Origin: JBGPQJ01 sp963709295
Lineage (GTDB): Bacteria; Chloroflexota; Anaerolineae; Anaerolineales; Villigracilaceae
Length of the DNA stretch: 64,000 nt
NCBI GenBank assembly: GCA_963709295.1
Contig: CAVPVW010000002.1
Coordinates: 310,001 to 374,000 of the forward strand
Reading direction: 5' to 3'
The notes beneath the pieces are model-generated. The model worked only from the letters and a program-made list of their open reading frames with translations, had not been told where the DNA came from and did no database searches. The position numbers and the translations under genes were made by a program. The first letter of the stretch is position 1. Every line of letters starts with the position of its first letter. Below are positions 27,605 through 36,305 of the stretch, one piece after another.

Positions 27605-28303
27605 ATGTTCCTATTTGATCCAAACTATTTGATGTACATGCTGCCGGCATTGCTCGTCACCATGGTTGCGTCCTTCTATGTGAAAGCAGCCTACAACAAG
27701 TGGAGCAGGGTGCCTGCCCGAAGCGGCCTAACAGGCGCTCAGGCAGCCCAGCGATTAATCAATAACGGCGGCCTGTATGGTGTTGAAATCCGGGGGATCC
27801 AAGGGAAAATGACGGATCATTATGACCCTCGCAGCAAAGTGCTCGGTCTGTCTGAAGGGGTTGGCAACAGCAGCTCTGTGGCTGCCCTTGCCATTGCCGC
27901 GCATGAGCTCGGGCACGCCATGCAGGATGCCGAGGATTATTTTCCTCTCAAGCTGCGCTCGGCGCTCGTTCCTGCAGTCAATATCGGGTCAAATCTCGGC
28001 TGGTTCCTGATCATGATCGGCATCTTCCTGCAGATCTCACAATTGGCCTGGCTGGGAGTGTTTGCATTTGCGGCAGGCGCAGTCTTCGCGATTGCAACGC
28101 TGCCTGTCGAGTTTGACGCCTCCTCCCGCGCGAAACGACTTCTAGCCGACAGCGGGATCATCGCAGGTGAAGAAGAGCAGCGTGGTGTGAATGCTGTGCT
28201 CACCGCAGCCTCGCTGACCTATGTGGCGGCGCTGGTGACCGCCATTCTCCAATTGTTCTACTTCTCCGGTCTGGCGGGTGGTATTGGCCGGCGTAGGGAT
28301 TGA
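27605..28303 (+). CDS. Zinc metallopeptidase of the YugP/DUF232 family
   Basis: Membrane-embedded putative neutral zinc protease, 232 residues. HELGH (in AIAAHELGHAMQ) is the zinc motif; a conserved glutamate follows in LPVEFDASSRAK. Hydrophobic segments lie at the N-terminus and near residues 125-165 and 205-225. GGAGG seven bases before the ATG at 27605 decides the start. The family is widespread but its role is not well defined. A terminator follows. Confidence 0.88.
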   Translation: MFLFDPNYLMYMLPALLVTMVASFYVKAAYNKWSRVPARSGLTGAQAAQRLINNGGLYGVEIRGIQGKMTDHYDPRSKVLGLSEGVGNSSSVAALAIAAHELGHAMQDAEDYFPLKLRSALVPAVNIGSNLGWFLIMIGIFLQISQLAWLGVFAFAAGAVFAIATLPVEFDASSRAKRLLADSGIIAGEEEQRGVNAVLTAASLTYVAALVTAILQLFYFSGLAGGIGRRRD

Positions 28304-28328
28304 TCTTATCATTCCGCTATTACACGAT

Positions 28329-28358
28329 AAAAGAAGACGGTTGACACCGTCTTCTTTT
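28329..28358 (+). terminator. Terminator after the zinc metallopeptidase gene
   Basis: A 13-bp perfect stem (28329-28341 with 28346-28358), TGAC loop, right arm ending in TTTT. The promoter of the next gene begins only about 15 bases later. Confidence 0.85.
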
Positions 28359-28387
28359 ATAACTGACTTACCCTTATAATCCATCCT

Positions 28388-29428
28388 ATGCGTAAGATTC
28401 TCATTTTGGTGATCGTTGTTCTTGCTGCTTCTCTTATCGCCTTTCAATTCAGCGAAATCCAATCCATCATCGAAACGCTTCAAAACGCGGATGTACGCTT
28501 TTTCCCGTTCGCCCTGGGACTGCAATTTGCCTGGTTCTTCGGCCTGGCAGCCGCATTCAGGTCGCTGTATCGCATTATGGGGATCAATGAAAAAATCCCT
28601 CACCTGGCCGGCGTGGCAGTCAGCGCAAATTTCATCAACGTCGTCGCTCCGACAGGGGGGATCGGGGGAATGGCTGTTTTCGTGGATGATGCGGATAAAC
28701 GAGGTCATCCCCATGGACGCGTACTGGCAGTCACCGCATTGTATGTCTTCCTGGATTACATTTCGTTCCTGGTGGTCCTGGCGGCTGGTTTTGTCGTCCT
28801 GCTCCGGAGAAATATCGTAAGTTCGGGCGAGATCACCGCTTCCTTAATCCTGCTCACCCTGGTGACCTTTGTCGGCTGGCTTATCCTGACAGGAATACGT
28901 TCCCCGGAAAAATTCGGGCAAGTACTGGGTAATATTTTTCGAGGCGCTAACAACCTGCTCAGGCCAATCCTAAAGCGTGATTACCTGCACGAAGACCAAG
29001 CCCACTTGTTTGCCTCCGAGGTCGCTGACGGCCTGGCTGTGCTGCGCACTGAACACAAGGGACTCATCCGGCCCATGTTCTTTCTAATCGTTAACCGGCT
29101 AATCCAGATGGGCATCCTGGCGTTTTGCTTCCTCAGTTTTGATGTAGTGTTCACGCTTGGAACACTCGTCGCCGGGTATGCGATCGGCTACCTGTTCCTC
29201 ATCGTCTCTCCCACCCCGTCAGGAATCGGGATCGTGGAGGGCGGTCTTCCGCTTGCCCTCACCTCCCTTCGGGTTCCATTTGAACAGGGATTGGTCGTTA
29301 CGCTGGCTTACCGGGCTGTGACCTTTTGGCTGCCGCTTGGGTTGGGTGCCATTGCTTTCCGCTCTACAAACCGCAGGAAACCCAAGCAAGCTGACGTCAA
29401 ACCTCCCGACTCGGAGAGACAAAATTAG
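28388..29428 (+). CDS. Flippase-like integral membrane protein (UPF0104/LPG synthase TM family)
   Basis: A 346-residue membrane protein with about eight hydrophobic segments, related to the membrane domain of lysylphosphatidylglycerol synthetase (UPF0104). Family marks are NFINVVAPTGGIGGMAVFV near residue 78 and PTPSGIGIVEGG near residue 278. The aminoacyl-transferase domain is absent, so lipid or isoprenoid transport is more likely than lysine transfer. TATAAT at 28375-28380 lies seven bases before the ATG and there is no ribosome site, so the mRNA may be leaderless. It abuts the M20 peptidase gene. Confidence 0.85.
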   Translation: MRKILILVIVVLAASLIAFQFSEIQSIIETLQNADVRFFPFALGLQFAWFFGLAAAFRSLYRIMGINEKIPHLAGVAVSANFINVVAPTGGIGGMAVFVDDADKRGHPHGRVLAVTALYVFLDYISFLVVLAAGFVVLLRRNIVSSGEITASLILLTLVTFVGWLILTGIRSPEKFGQVLGNIFRGANNLLRPILKRDYLHEDQAHLFASEVADGLAVLRTEHKGLIRPMFFLIVNRLIQMGILAFCFLSFDVVFTLGTLVAGYAIGYLFLIVSPTPSGIGIVEGGLPLALTSLRVPFEQGLVVTLAYRAVTFWLPLGLGAIAFRSTNRRKPKQADVKPPDSERQN

Positions 29429-30536
29429 TGAACACCGATAACTCTCAATCTTTAGCTCTGCTTAAGAAACTGGTCGAAACCGAATCGCCATCCCACGACA
29501 AATCAGCCGTGGATAAAGTGGGGCAAATCGTTGCCGAAGAATGCCGTCAGCTGGCAGGCCGAGATGGATGTGGTCAGTCAAGCCGAGGTTGGCAACCACC
29601 TCCTGGCACGATGGGGAAAAGGGACGAACGGAATCCTATTGCTCCACCACATGGACACAGTCTTCCCGCTCGGGACCATCGCGACCATGCCCTTTTATCA
29701 AAAGGACGATAAGACCTTCGGTCCCGGCGTCCTCGACATGAAGGGCGGGATCGTTGTCACTCTGTCGGCTATTCGCCAGCTTCGTGAGGAAAACCGGATG
29801 CCGGCACGCCCGGTTACGGCGCTTTTCACCTCCGACGAGGAAATCGGATCGGATTCCTCCCGGGTCTTGATAGAAACCCTGGCGCGCGAGTTTGCTCTGG
29901 TGCTGGTGCTCGAATCCGGTCTGGTGGACGGCGCATTGAAAGTGTGGCGAAAAGGCGTAGGGGAATACCATATCAAGGTGACGGGGCGCGCATCCCACGC
30001 CGGAGGCGCTCACGAAGAAGGTCGAAACGCCATCCAGGAGATGGCACACCAAGTTTTGGCGATCCAGGCGATGACAGATTACAGCAAAGGGACCACGCTC
30101 AACGTGGGCACGATAAAAGGAGGCACAGCCTCCAATGTGGTGCCGGCAGAATGTGAAGCGCTAGTGGATTATAGAGTCCTTGTTCCTGAAGAAGCCGATC
30201 GAGTCGATGCGGCCATGAATTCGTTGACACCCATCACGCCGGGGACCCGTCTCAAGGTGACCGGCGGATTGAACCGTCCATCCCATGCCGGATGACGCCA
30301 CCATGAAAAAGACCTTCGAGAAAGCGCGGCAGATTGCCGCCGGTATCGGTATAACTCTCAAAGCCGGAGGCTCTGGCGGCGGCTCGGATGCGAACTTCGT
30401 CGCGCCGCTGGGCATTCCCGTCCTTGATGGACTCGGCACCTTTGGAGAAGGGTATCACTCCGAAAGAGAATACATTTTCACGGAGAGTCTTTACTCCCGG
30501 TCAAAGCTGATCGCTGAGCTCATCAGCCGCTGGTAA
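29428..30536 (+). CDS. M20-family metallopeptidase (CPG2-like), two frameshifts
   Basis: Zinc aminoacylase or carboxypeptidase like glutamate carboxypeptidase CPG2. Pieces 29428-29712, 29531-30295 and 30285-30536 join across shifts near 29560 and 30287. Seen: LLHHMDTVFPLG (metal His and Asp), GPGVLDMKGGIV (bridging Asp), TSDEEIGSDSS (catalytic and metal Glu), GRASHAGGAHEEGRNA in the dimerisation domain, and the last metal His in GEGYHSEREYI. All active-site motifs are intact, so consensus errors are likely. GTG start directly at the stop of the flippase-like gene. Confidence 0.85.
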
Positions 30537-30604
30537 ACTGCTTGTTCTCCCCTTTTCAATATCGAAAACCAGCTTACTCCATTTGCACCTTATAATCGGT
30601 GGAT

Positions 30605-31666
30605 ATGCTTCCTGCTTACATCGCAAACTGGCTCAAGCTTGCCCGACAGGATCGCCACTTACACCCCAACGTGGCGATTTACTACGTCACCGGGCAGTGC
30701 AACCTGAATTGCATGTATTGTGAAGATTTCGGCGCGCGGCGTAATTCAGCCAACGAGAACCCTCTCGCCATTGAACAGGCTAAACATATTCTGCAAGTCA
30801 TCCGCACCGGCACGGATGCGCTCTTCCTGACGGGCGGAGAGCCGTTAACCCACCCGCATATTGGTGATTTGGTCTCCTTTGCAAAGCGTGAACTTCGATT
30901 CCGTGAAGTAACCCTCATCACCAATGGGTTGCTCCTGCCTGCACACGAGACTCTGCTCCCCTTGCTGGACCGGCTGATCGTCAGTCTGGATTCAACCGAC
31001 CCGCAGGCCTGGTCCGGTATGATCGGTATGCCGGCAAGCTCTGCCGAAACCATTCTGAAGAATATTGAATCGACTTCCTTGCTTCAAAAAAAGAATGGAT
31101 TTATCTTGGCGGTCAATACCGTCATCTCGCCTGAAAACCTGCCGAATGCAGAGGCTGTTTTGAATTTTTGCATGGAACACCAAATGCTGATTTCTTTTTC
31201 GCCCCAGTCGGTTAATAACTGGCCAAGATATGAACTGACCACTTCTTCCGAGTACCAGGCATTTATTTCGAGGCTGATCTCATTAAAAAAGAAAGGACTG
31301 CCCATCCTGGGCAGCCTCGCTTATTTAAAAACCCTTTCCCGTTTTGAGCCATATGACTGCTATCCCACGCTCGTCCCACGCATCTACCCCAACGGCGACC
31401 TGGCCTATCCCTGCCGGCCGCTCGAAAAAGGGAATAATGGTCAGGGAGGCAGGACTATTAATCTATTGGACTTCCTTGATTGGGAGGAAGCCTGGGAGTT
31501 GGCCAAACGAACCTATGGGCAACCGCCTCGAAATTGCCACAGCTGTTTTCAGCAATGTTATGCGGAACCATCGCTGATGCAATCTCGTCCTTTGACTTTG
31601 TTTTGGGAAACCCTTCGATATTCAGCCAGCCGTAAGGGTAAGCTGACCACTTACGCTCCTGGTTAA
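30605..31666 (+). CDS. Radical SAM protein with SPASM-like C-terminus
   Basis: Radical SAM enzyme of 353 residues. The [4Fe-4S] motif is CNLNCMYC near residue 30, followed by FLTGGEPLTHP and the usual half-barrel. The C-terminal ~70 residues hold more cysteines (DCYPTLVPRIYPNGDLAYPC and CHSCFQQC), as in SPASM/Twitch proteins that bind a second cluster and often modify peptides or proteins. ATG at 30605 is eight bases after TATAAT (30591-30596); the GTG at 30599 is too close to the -10. A 42-residue ORF lies just downstream on the other strand. Substrate unknown. Confidence 0.85.
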   Translation: MLPAYIANWLKLARQDRHLHPNVAIYYVTGQCNLNCMYCEDFGARRNSANENPLAIEQAKHILQVIRTGTDALFLTGGEPLTHPHIGDLVSFAKRELRFREVTLITNGLLLPAHETLLPLLDRLIVSLDSTDPQAWSGMIGMPASSAETILKNIESTSLLQKKNGFILAVNTVISPENLPNAEAVLNFCMEHQMLISFSPQSVNNWPRYELTTSSEYQAFISRLISLKKKGLPILGSLAYLKTLSRFEPYDCYPTLVPRIYPNGDLAYPCRPLEKGNNGQGGRTINLLDFLDWEEAWELAKRTYGQPPRNCHSCFQQCYAEPSLMQSRPLTLFWETLRYSASRKGKLTTYAPG

Positions 31667-31672
31667 AATCAA

Positions 31673-31801
31673 CTAATCAGGTGAGAGAAGTTCACTGTGA
31701 TCGCTGGAGAGTGAATCCTTCAAATATTCCAAGGAGTCAATGGACGACTTGGCAACCATTTCAATGGCAGTTGTAAGCACAACGATTACTTTATTTGACA
31801 T
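31673..31801 (-). CDS. Putative 42-residue small protein
   Basis: An ORF starting MSNKVIVVLTTAIEMVAKSS and ending ELLSPD. It has AGGAG seven bases before the ATG and TATAAT at 31840-31835, so it looks expressible. The first half is hydrophobic to amphipathic, the second acidic and serine-rich; there is no cysteine. It lies tail-to-tail with the radical SAM gene and divergent from the flavoprotein gene. It could be a peptide substrate or a regulatory peptide; the sequence gives no proof. Confidence 0.5.
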   Translation of the reverse strand: MSNKVIVVLTTAIEMVAKSSIDSLEYLKDSLSSDHSELLSPD

Positions 31802-31902
31802 TATATTTCTCCTATTTGGATATTATTAGGTTAAATTATATCATCAATTTGAAAGTATTATTACATTTTGGCGTTACCAATCCACTTTTAACTGGTCAAT
31901 AG

Positions 31903-33423
31903 ATGAGTGAAAATTCCATTCAACCAATAATCATAGGCGGCGGCGTGGCGGGACTCACGGCTGCGCTGCATCTTGCCGAGCGAGGATTGAAGCCGCTCAT
32001 TCTCGAGGCTGATCCACAGTTCATCGGCGGGAGGCTGGCAGGCAAAGATGAGATGGAGGTCAACGGATGGCGGTTCCCGCTGGAGCACGGCGTACATGGA
32101 ATTTGGTCACCTTATCGCAATCTGCAATCCATGCTTGCCCGGCATAATCTGCGCCCGGTCTTCGTCCCTGCCCAGGAGGAGCTTTGGCTCTTCCGTGAAA
32201 TGGGCGTTGTCCGATCGGCGCCGGTCGGCAGCGCCATCCGTCATAGCTGGTTCCCTGCGCCTTTGCATTACCTTCAACTTTTCCTCAATCCGCGCTTTCT
32301 ATTGACCATCGACATCCGCGACTGGTTGAAGTTATTTCACGTCTGGTCGGTTCTCATCATGGCAGTCGGCATCGATCCCTTTGGAGAGAACCAACCGATG
32401 GAAGGAATGATGCTCGGTACCGCCATACGGAAGTGGTCACCGGCGCTGCGCGGCTTCTTCACCGGGCTGGCCCGCAACGGCCTCTCCACCCATGCCAATG
32501 AAATCCCCCTGGCAGGTTTCCTGGCTTTTTTGCGTTTCTACACCATCCTGCGGCGCGATGCCTGGGTGTTCTCCTACCTCCCCAACGATGGAGGCACTGA
32601 GGTATGCCTGCCTCTCTCCGCCAGGATTAGTGAACTAGGCGGTCAGATCAAGCTGGGGATAAAGGTGACCCGACTGGAAAAAAATGAAGATGGCTGGATT
32701 GTTTGGGCGGAGGAAAACGGACAGACGGCCAAGTTCACCTCCAGCCATGTGATCCTGGCAACCGACTCCCCCGCTGCTGCATCTATAATAAAGGGCAGCT
32801 TCCCTTCTGAAGCACAATCGCTGACTTTCCCGCGCGGAATGGCTAATGCGATTATCCGCGTTTGGTTCGACCGGCAGCCCAAGCCGGGGCCTGAAGCAGG
32901 CATCTTCACGGGTGACTTCATCCTTCATAATTTCTTCTGGCTCGACCGGATTTATTCCCCTTTCCGAGCGTGGAACAAGGCGACGGGTGGAAGCGTGATC
33001 GAGGCGCATGTTTACGGACCGCCCGAAGTATTGGAGCAGCCGGATGCGTTGCTCTTGACCAATGGCATCATGGATATTTATCTGGCCTATCCTGAATTAC
33101 GCGGCCATCTGATCGCGCAACATCTGCAGCGCAATCCAGCCACCCACACCCTGCCCTCCCTCGGTCCGCGAGGCACACATCTGGGAGTCGAAACCCCCTG
33201 GGATGGTTTGTATTGCGCCGGTGATTGGGTGCGCGATCCTCTCCCCGCCTTTTTTCTCGAACGATCATGTGCGACAGGCATCAAAGCTGCGAACTCTGTT
33301 CTGATCTCTTTAAAGATGGATCCATGGGCTTTGGTGGATTATCTGCCTCCGGAATCCTTTGTAGGGTGGATTGAAAAAATGATGAGGCGCGGCCGGCAAA
33401 GGATCAGGAAACAAAAAAAGTAA
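31903..33423 (+). CDS. FAD-dependent amine-oxidase/phytoene-desaturase-like oxidoreductase
   Basis: A 506-residue flavoprotein. The N-terminal Rossmann motif is IIIGGGVAGLTAALHLAERG, followed by GGRLAGK, the second FAD contact; the C-terminal FAD motif is YCAGDW near residue 440. The organisation matches carotenoid desaturase, hydroxysqualene dehydroxylase and amine oxidase relatives. No carotenoid or hopanoid genes are adjacent, so the substrate is open. The ribosome site is weak. A hairpin terminator follows at 33474. Confidence 0.8.
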   Translation: MSENSIQPIIIGGGVAGLTAALHLAERGLKPLILEADPQFIGGRLAGKDEMEVNGWRFPLEHGVHGIWSPYRNLQSMLARHNLRPVFVPAQEELWLFREMGVVRSAPVGSAIRHSWFPAPLHYLQLFLNPRFLLTIDIRDWLKLFHVWSVLIMAVGIDPFGENQPMEGMMLGTAIRKWSPALRGFFTGLARNGLSTHANEIPLAGFLAFLRFYTILRRDAWVFSYLPNDGGTEVCLPLSARISELGGQIKLGIKVTRLEKNEDGWIVWAEENGQTAKFTSSHVILATDSPAAASIIKGSFPSEAQSLTFPRGMANAIIRVWFDRQPKPGPEAGIFTGDFILHNFFWLDRIYSPFRAWNKATGGSVIEAHVYGPPEVLEQPDALLLTNGIMDIYLAYPELRGHLIAQHLQRNPATHTLPSLGPRGTHLGVETPWDGLYCAGDWVRDPLPAFFLERSCATGIKAANSVLISLKMDPWALVDYLPPESFVGWIEKMMRRGRQRIRKQKK

Positions 33424-33473
33424 GTTGCAGAAAAAAAATCACGTTGAAATCATAGCAAAAGATTTTTTATATG

Positions 33474-33496
33474 ACTGCCTGGTGTGGCAGTTTTTT
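33474..33496 (+). terminator. Terminator after the flavoprotein gene
   Basis: A 6-bp stem (33474-33479 with 33486-33491), six-base loop, then a run of six T. It ends five bases before the LexA-like box. Confidence 0.75.
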
Positions 33497-33500
33497 GTGT

Positions 33501-33516
33501 TAGAATATATGTTCTA
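33501..33516 (+). promoter_or_regulatory. LexA-like box before the small ORF and papain-like gene
   Basis: TAGAATATATGTTCTA, differing at one position from the box at 8222-8237. The left part TAGAAT could itself act as a -10. It lies 46 bases before the 52-residue ORF. Two such sites 25 kb apart in front of otherwise unrelated genes suggest one regulator. Confidence 0.55.
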
Positions 33517-33562
33517 TGGAGAAAAATTGAGTCTTGCGCAGAATGAAAAGTAGGTATATATT

Positions 33563-33721
33563 ATGAACTCTCCGCACGTTAGAGATTCAGACCATTTTTA
33601 TAAAATAGACAGCTACGCGAAAGAGATTGCGGTAAAAATCTACTTTTTTAGTTTGCGTTCCCTGAACATCGTCCAGTGCCCCCAGATATGGGCAGGACAA
33701 GCGATTGAACTCTATATATAG
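33563..33721 (+). CDS. Putative 52-residue small protein
   Basis: An ORF beginning MNSPHVRDSDHFYKIDSYAK and ending IELYI. I do not recognise it. No clear ribosome site precedes the ATG. It follows the LexA-like box and ends 42 bases before the papain-like peptidase gene on the same strand, so it could be a leader peptide or a partner of that gene. Confidence 0.35.
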   Translation: MNSPHVRDSDHFYKIDSYAKEIAVKIYFFSLRSLNIVQCPQIWAGQAIELYI

Positions 33722-33763
33722 GGTATCGTGCCGATCTAGTATTTTCCAAGTAAAGAGGTTGAA

Positions 33764-34279
33764 ATGCTCCCGTTTGAACAAGGTGGTCTTGATTCCCTTT
33801 GCGGCCTTTACAGCATCGTCAACGCTGAGCGTGTGGTCAACAATACCAGCAACGACAATTCGCTGGTTCTGTTCAACGATATCATCTCCTATCTAAATAG
33901 AAAAAGACAATTGAGTGGAATTCTCGTCGAGGGGATGTATTTGAAGAACGTCAAGATCGTCCTTGAAAATGTCGTCAATGGACGTATCCCCTACCAGCGG
34001 CTTCCCTTTGCCGGTCGACCCAATCCTGATCTGGATGAATTCTGGAAAGAGATCCAACGTTTCCTTGAGGAAAAAACCCACCGGGCCGTCATCCTGAGCC
34101 TGTCCGGTGTTCACGATCATTTCACTGTCATCCGAAGCATCTCGGACAGGCAGATGCAGCTATTTGACTCCAATGCCTGGTACCGCATTAACCGCAACAA
34201 CTGCACTACCACAAATCAAACCAAACGGCGCATACACGTTCTTTACCCTGCCCAAACATACTTCCTGGGTCGAAATTGA
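33764..34279 (+). CDS. Papain-like (C39-like) cysteine peptidase candidate
   Basis: A 171-residue protein with the marks of a papain-fold peptidase: Gln and Cys in EQGGLDSLCGLYSIVNA at residues 5-21, then His in GVHDHFTVIRS and an Asp/Asn in LFDSNAWY, in the correct order and spacing. No signal peptide or membrane segment, so it acts in the cytoplasm. AGAGG lies before the ATG. Target unknown. It follows the LexA-like box and the 52-residue ORF. Confidence 0.6.
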   Translation: MLPFEQGGLDSLCGLYSIVNAERVVNNTSNDNSLVLFNDIISYLNRKRQLSGILVEGMYLKNVKIVLENVVNGRIPYQRLPFAGRPNPDLDEFWKEIQRFLEEKTHRAVILSLSGVHDHFTVIRSISDRQMQLFDSNAWYRINRNNCTTTNQTKRRIHVLYPAQTYFLGRN

Positions 34280-34321
34280 TCCCGACTGAATAAAAAAATC
34301 GTTTCCATCCCCTTGGATAAT

Positions 34322-34352
34322 AAATCGCCTCGGAACTTACCCGAGGCGATTT
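34322..34352. terminator. Bidirectional terminator
   Basis: A 12-bp perfect stem (34322-34333 with 34341-34352) with TTTT to the right and AAA to the left. It closes the papain-like gene and the convergent ABC export operon. Confidence 0.8.
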
Positions 34353-34414
34353 TCGTTACAGTTCGCGTTTATCTATGCCAAATTAATTTGGACGGCACAT
34401 CCGCCCTTGCTAGT

Positions 34415-35590
34415 CTACTCCCCAAAAAGAACATCCACAGACATGCCAGCCCGCAGTTCCGCAGGCGGGTTGTCGAGGGCAATGACTGTACGGTAGACCA
34501 CGTCGCCGCCGAGAGTCTCCGCCTGGGACGAGATCCTGATCACGCGGCCGCTGATTTCCTGCGATAAAGCATCCACGAACACGGTCACAGCCTGGCCGAT
34601 GGTCACAGCAGGCACATCGCGTTCGCTCAAGTCCGTGGTCTCGACTTGCAAATTGGCAACGTCGCTTATCTCAACGAGAGCCTGCCCCGGAAGGATGTAT
34701 TCGCCCGGGACCACATTCGTAGAAACGACCGTTCCAGAGAATGGAGCCAGCAGTCGGGAATTGGCCAGTCTGGTTTGAGCGGCGGTCAAATTATCTTTTG
34801 CCTGTTGCAGCATCGCGAGTTGTTTACCGGTGGCATCTTCGGGTACAGGCTCACCTTTTAGCGTCGCCAGATACCATTGCGCCTCCTGGTAGGCGGCCTG
34901 GGCTGCCGCCAGATTCGCCTCGGCGGTGGCAAAATCGTTATCGGAAGGTTTGCCCTTCGCCCAATTCAGGTTGGCTAAGGCTGCATTGTAGGCTCTCTGG
35001 GCGTTATAAAGGGTCGTTTCTGCAGCCGCCCGTTTCGGATCAGCCGTCGATAATTCAGTGACGTTTTGCCATGACGATTTAGCACGGTCCAATGCTTGTT
35101 CCGCCAGTGTCAATTGGGATTCATAATAATCAATATCCTTCTCGTCCGCCCGCCCTCGGTTGAGGGTATTGACTTTCTTCTGGGCATCTTCCGCCGCCTT
35201 TTCACCGGCAGCGACCGCCTGCTCGGCCGCTGCAATGGCAGCCTGGGAAGTCATCTCTCTCAGGGTTCGCTCAGCAGCGGCAATCTCAAGCTGAATGGCC
35301 GCATCGTCCAATTCGAGCAGGGTTTGACCGGCTTCGACACGATCACCTTCCTCCACCGGCACCGACTTGACGCTCCCGCCAAGGGTCAGCGCCAACCGGG
35401 CATTACTAGCAGGAACAATGATCCCGGAAGCAGTGACTCCCGAGCCGTTGCCAGCACTTCCAGTATTTGCCTCAGGCGTGGACGCATTGCCCTCGCTATC
35501 GAGCACGACGGTTGGTAACGCTTCCGATGAACCCACCGCGCTACAGGCGGATAAAATTAATGCCATGAAAAGAATAATCAAAACTCTCAT
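34415..35590 (-). CDS. HlyD-family efflux adaptor, lipoprotein
   Basis: Membrane-fusion protein of a MacA/HlyD-type exporter, 391 residues. It starts with a lipoprotein signal (LILSACS, Cys16). A biotinyl-lipoyl half (SVKSVPVEEGDRVEAGQTLLEL) is followed by a long Ala/Glu/Gln-rich coiled coil (residues ~100-255), the second lipoyl half (RLLAPFSGTVVSTNVVPGEY) and beta-barrel domains. In a bacterium thought to lack a classical outer membrane such an adaptor would work outside a single membrane. Last gene of the TetR-led operon. Confidence 0.9.
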   Translation of the reverse strand: MRVLIILFMALILSACSAVGSSEALPTVVLDSEGNASTPEANTGSAGNGSGVTASGIIVPASNARLALTLGGSVKSVPVEEGDRVEAGQTLLELDDAAIQLEIAAAERTLREMTSQAAIAAAEQAVAAGEKAAEDAQKKVNTLNRGRADEKDIDYYESQLTLAEQALDRAKSSWQNVTELSTADPKRAAAETTLYNAQRAYNAALANLNWAKGKPSDNDFATAEANLAAAQAAYQEAQWYLATLKGEPVPEDATGKQLAMLQQAKDNLTAAQTRLANSRLLAPFSGTVVSTNVVPGEYILPGQALVEISDVANLQVETTDLSERDVPAVTIGQAVTVFVDALSQEISGRVIRISSQAETLGGDVVYRTVIALDNPPAELRAGMSVDVLFGE

Positions 35591-35599
35591 ACGATTCTC

Positions 35600-36295
35600 C
35601 TAAATTTTTCCATCTCCAGCGCCATTCTCAGCAATCAATCCATCACGCAGTGTGACCACACGGCGGGCGTATTTTATCACGCGAGGGTCATGGGTGGCGA
35701 ACACAAAGGTAACGCCCGTCTCCTTGTTCAAGCGGGTCATGATCTCCATCACCTGTTCGCCGTTCTTGGTGTCCAGGTTTGCCGTCGGTTCATCCGCCAG
35801 GATCAGAGTCGGCTTGGTTGCCAGGGCACGGGCGATGGCCACGCGCTGCTGTTCGCCGCCGCTCAACTGGTCGGGGCGGTGACGGGCGCGGTCGGAGAGG
35901 TCCACCGCAGCCAAAAGTTCATCGATGCGTGCTTTTCGATCCGCTGGTTTTTGATGATCCAGCAGAAGAGGCATCTCGATATTCTCATAAGCGTTCAGCG
36001 TCGGGATGAGCGCAAAGAACTGGAAGATAAAGCCGATCGTCCCGCGGCGCATATCGGCGCGCTGGTTGCGATTTAAGCCGGTGACATCCTGCCCGTTGAT
36101 GAATACTTTGCCGCTGGTGGGCTGATCGAGACATCCGATCATCTGCAGGAGGGTGGTCTTTCCGGAACCGGATGGACCGACCAGGGCAGTGAACTCTCCG
36201 TTTTCGATGGACAGGTTGACTCCGCGCAGGGCTTGAGTTTCAACCTTTCCAATTTTGTAAATTCGAGTTGCGTTTTCGACACGAGTGACTTCCAT
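35600..36295 (-). CDS. ABC exporter ATP-binding protein (MacB/LolD type)
   Basis: ATPase of 231 residues that powers the two permeases upstream. Walker A is GPSGSGKTTL, the signature LSGGEQQRVAIARAL, Walker B ILADEPTANLDT, and the H-loop FATHDPRV. AGGAGG six bases before the ATG at 36295 decides the start; the frame extends further upstream without a ribosome site. Confidence 0.95.
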   Translation of the reverse strand: MEVTRVENATRIYKIGKVETQALRGVNLSIENGEFTALVGPSGSGKTTLLQMIGCLDQPTSGKVFINGQDVTGLNRNQRADMRRGTIGFIFQFFALIPTLNAYENIEMPLLLDHQKPADRKARIDELLAAVDLSDRARHRPDQLSGGEQQRVAIARALATKPTLILADEPTANLDTKNGEQVMEIMTRLNKETGVTFVFATHDPRVIKYARRVVTLRDGLIAENGAGDGKI

Positions 36296-36305
36296 GATAA
36301 CCTCC

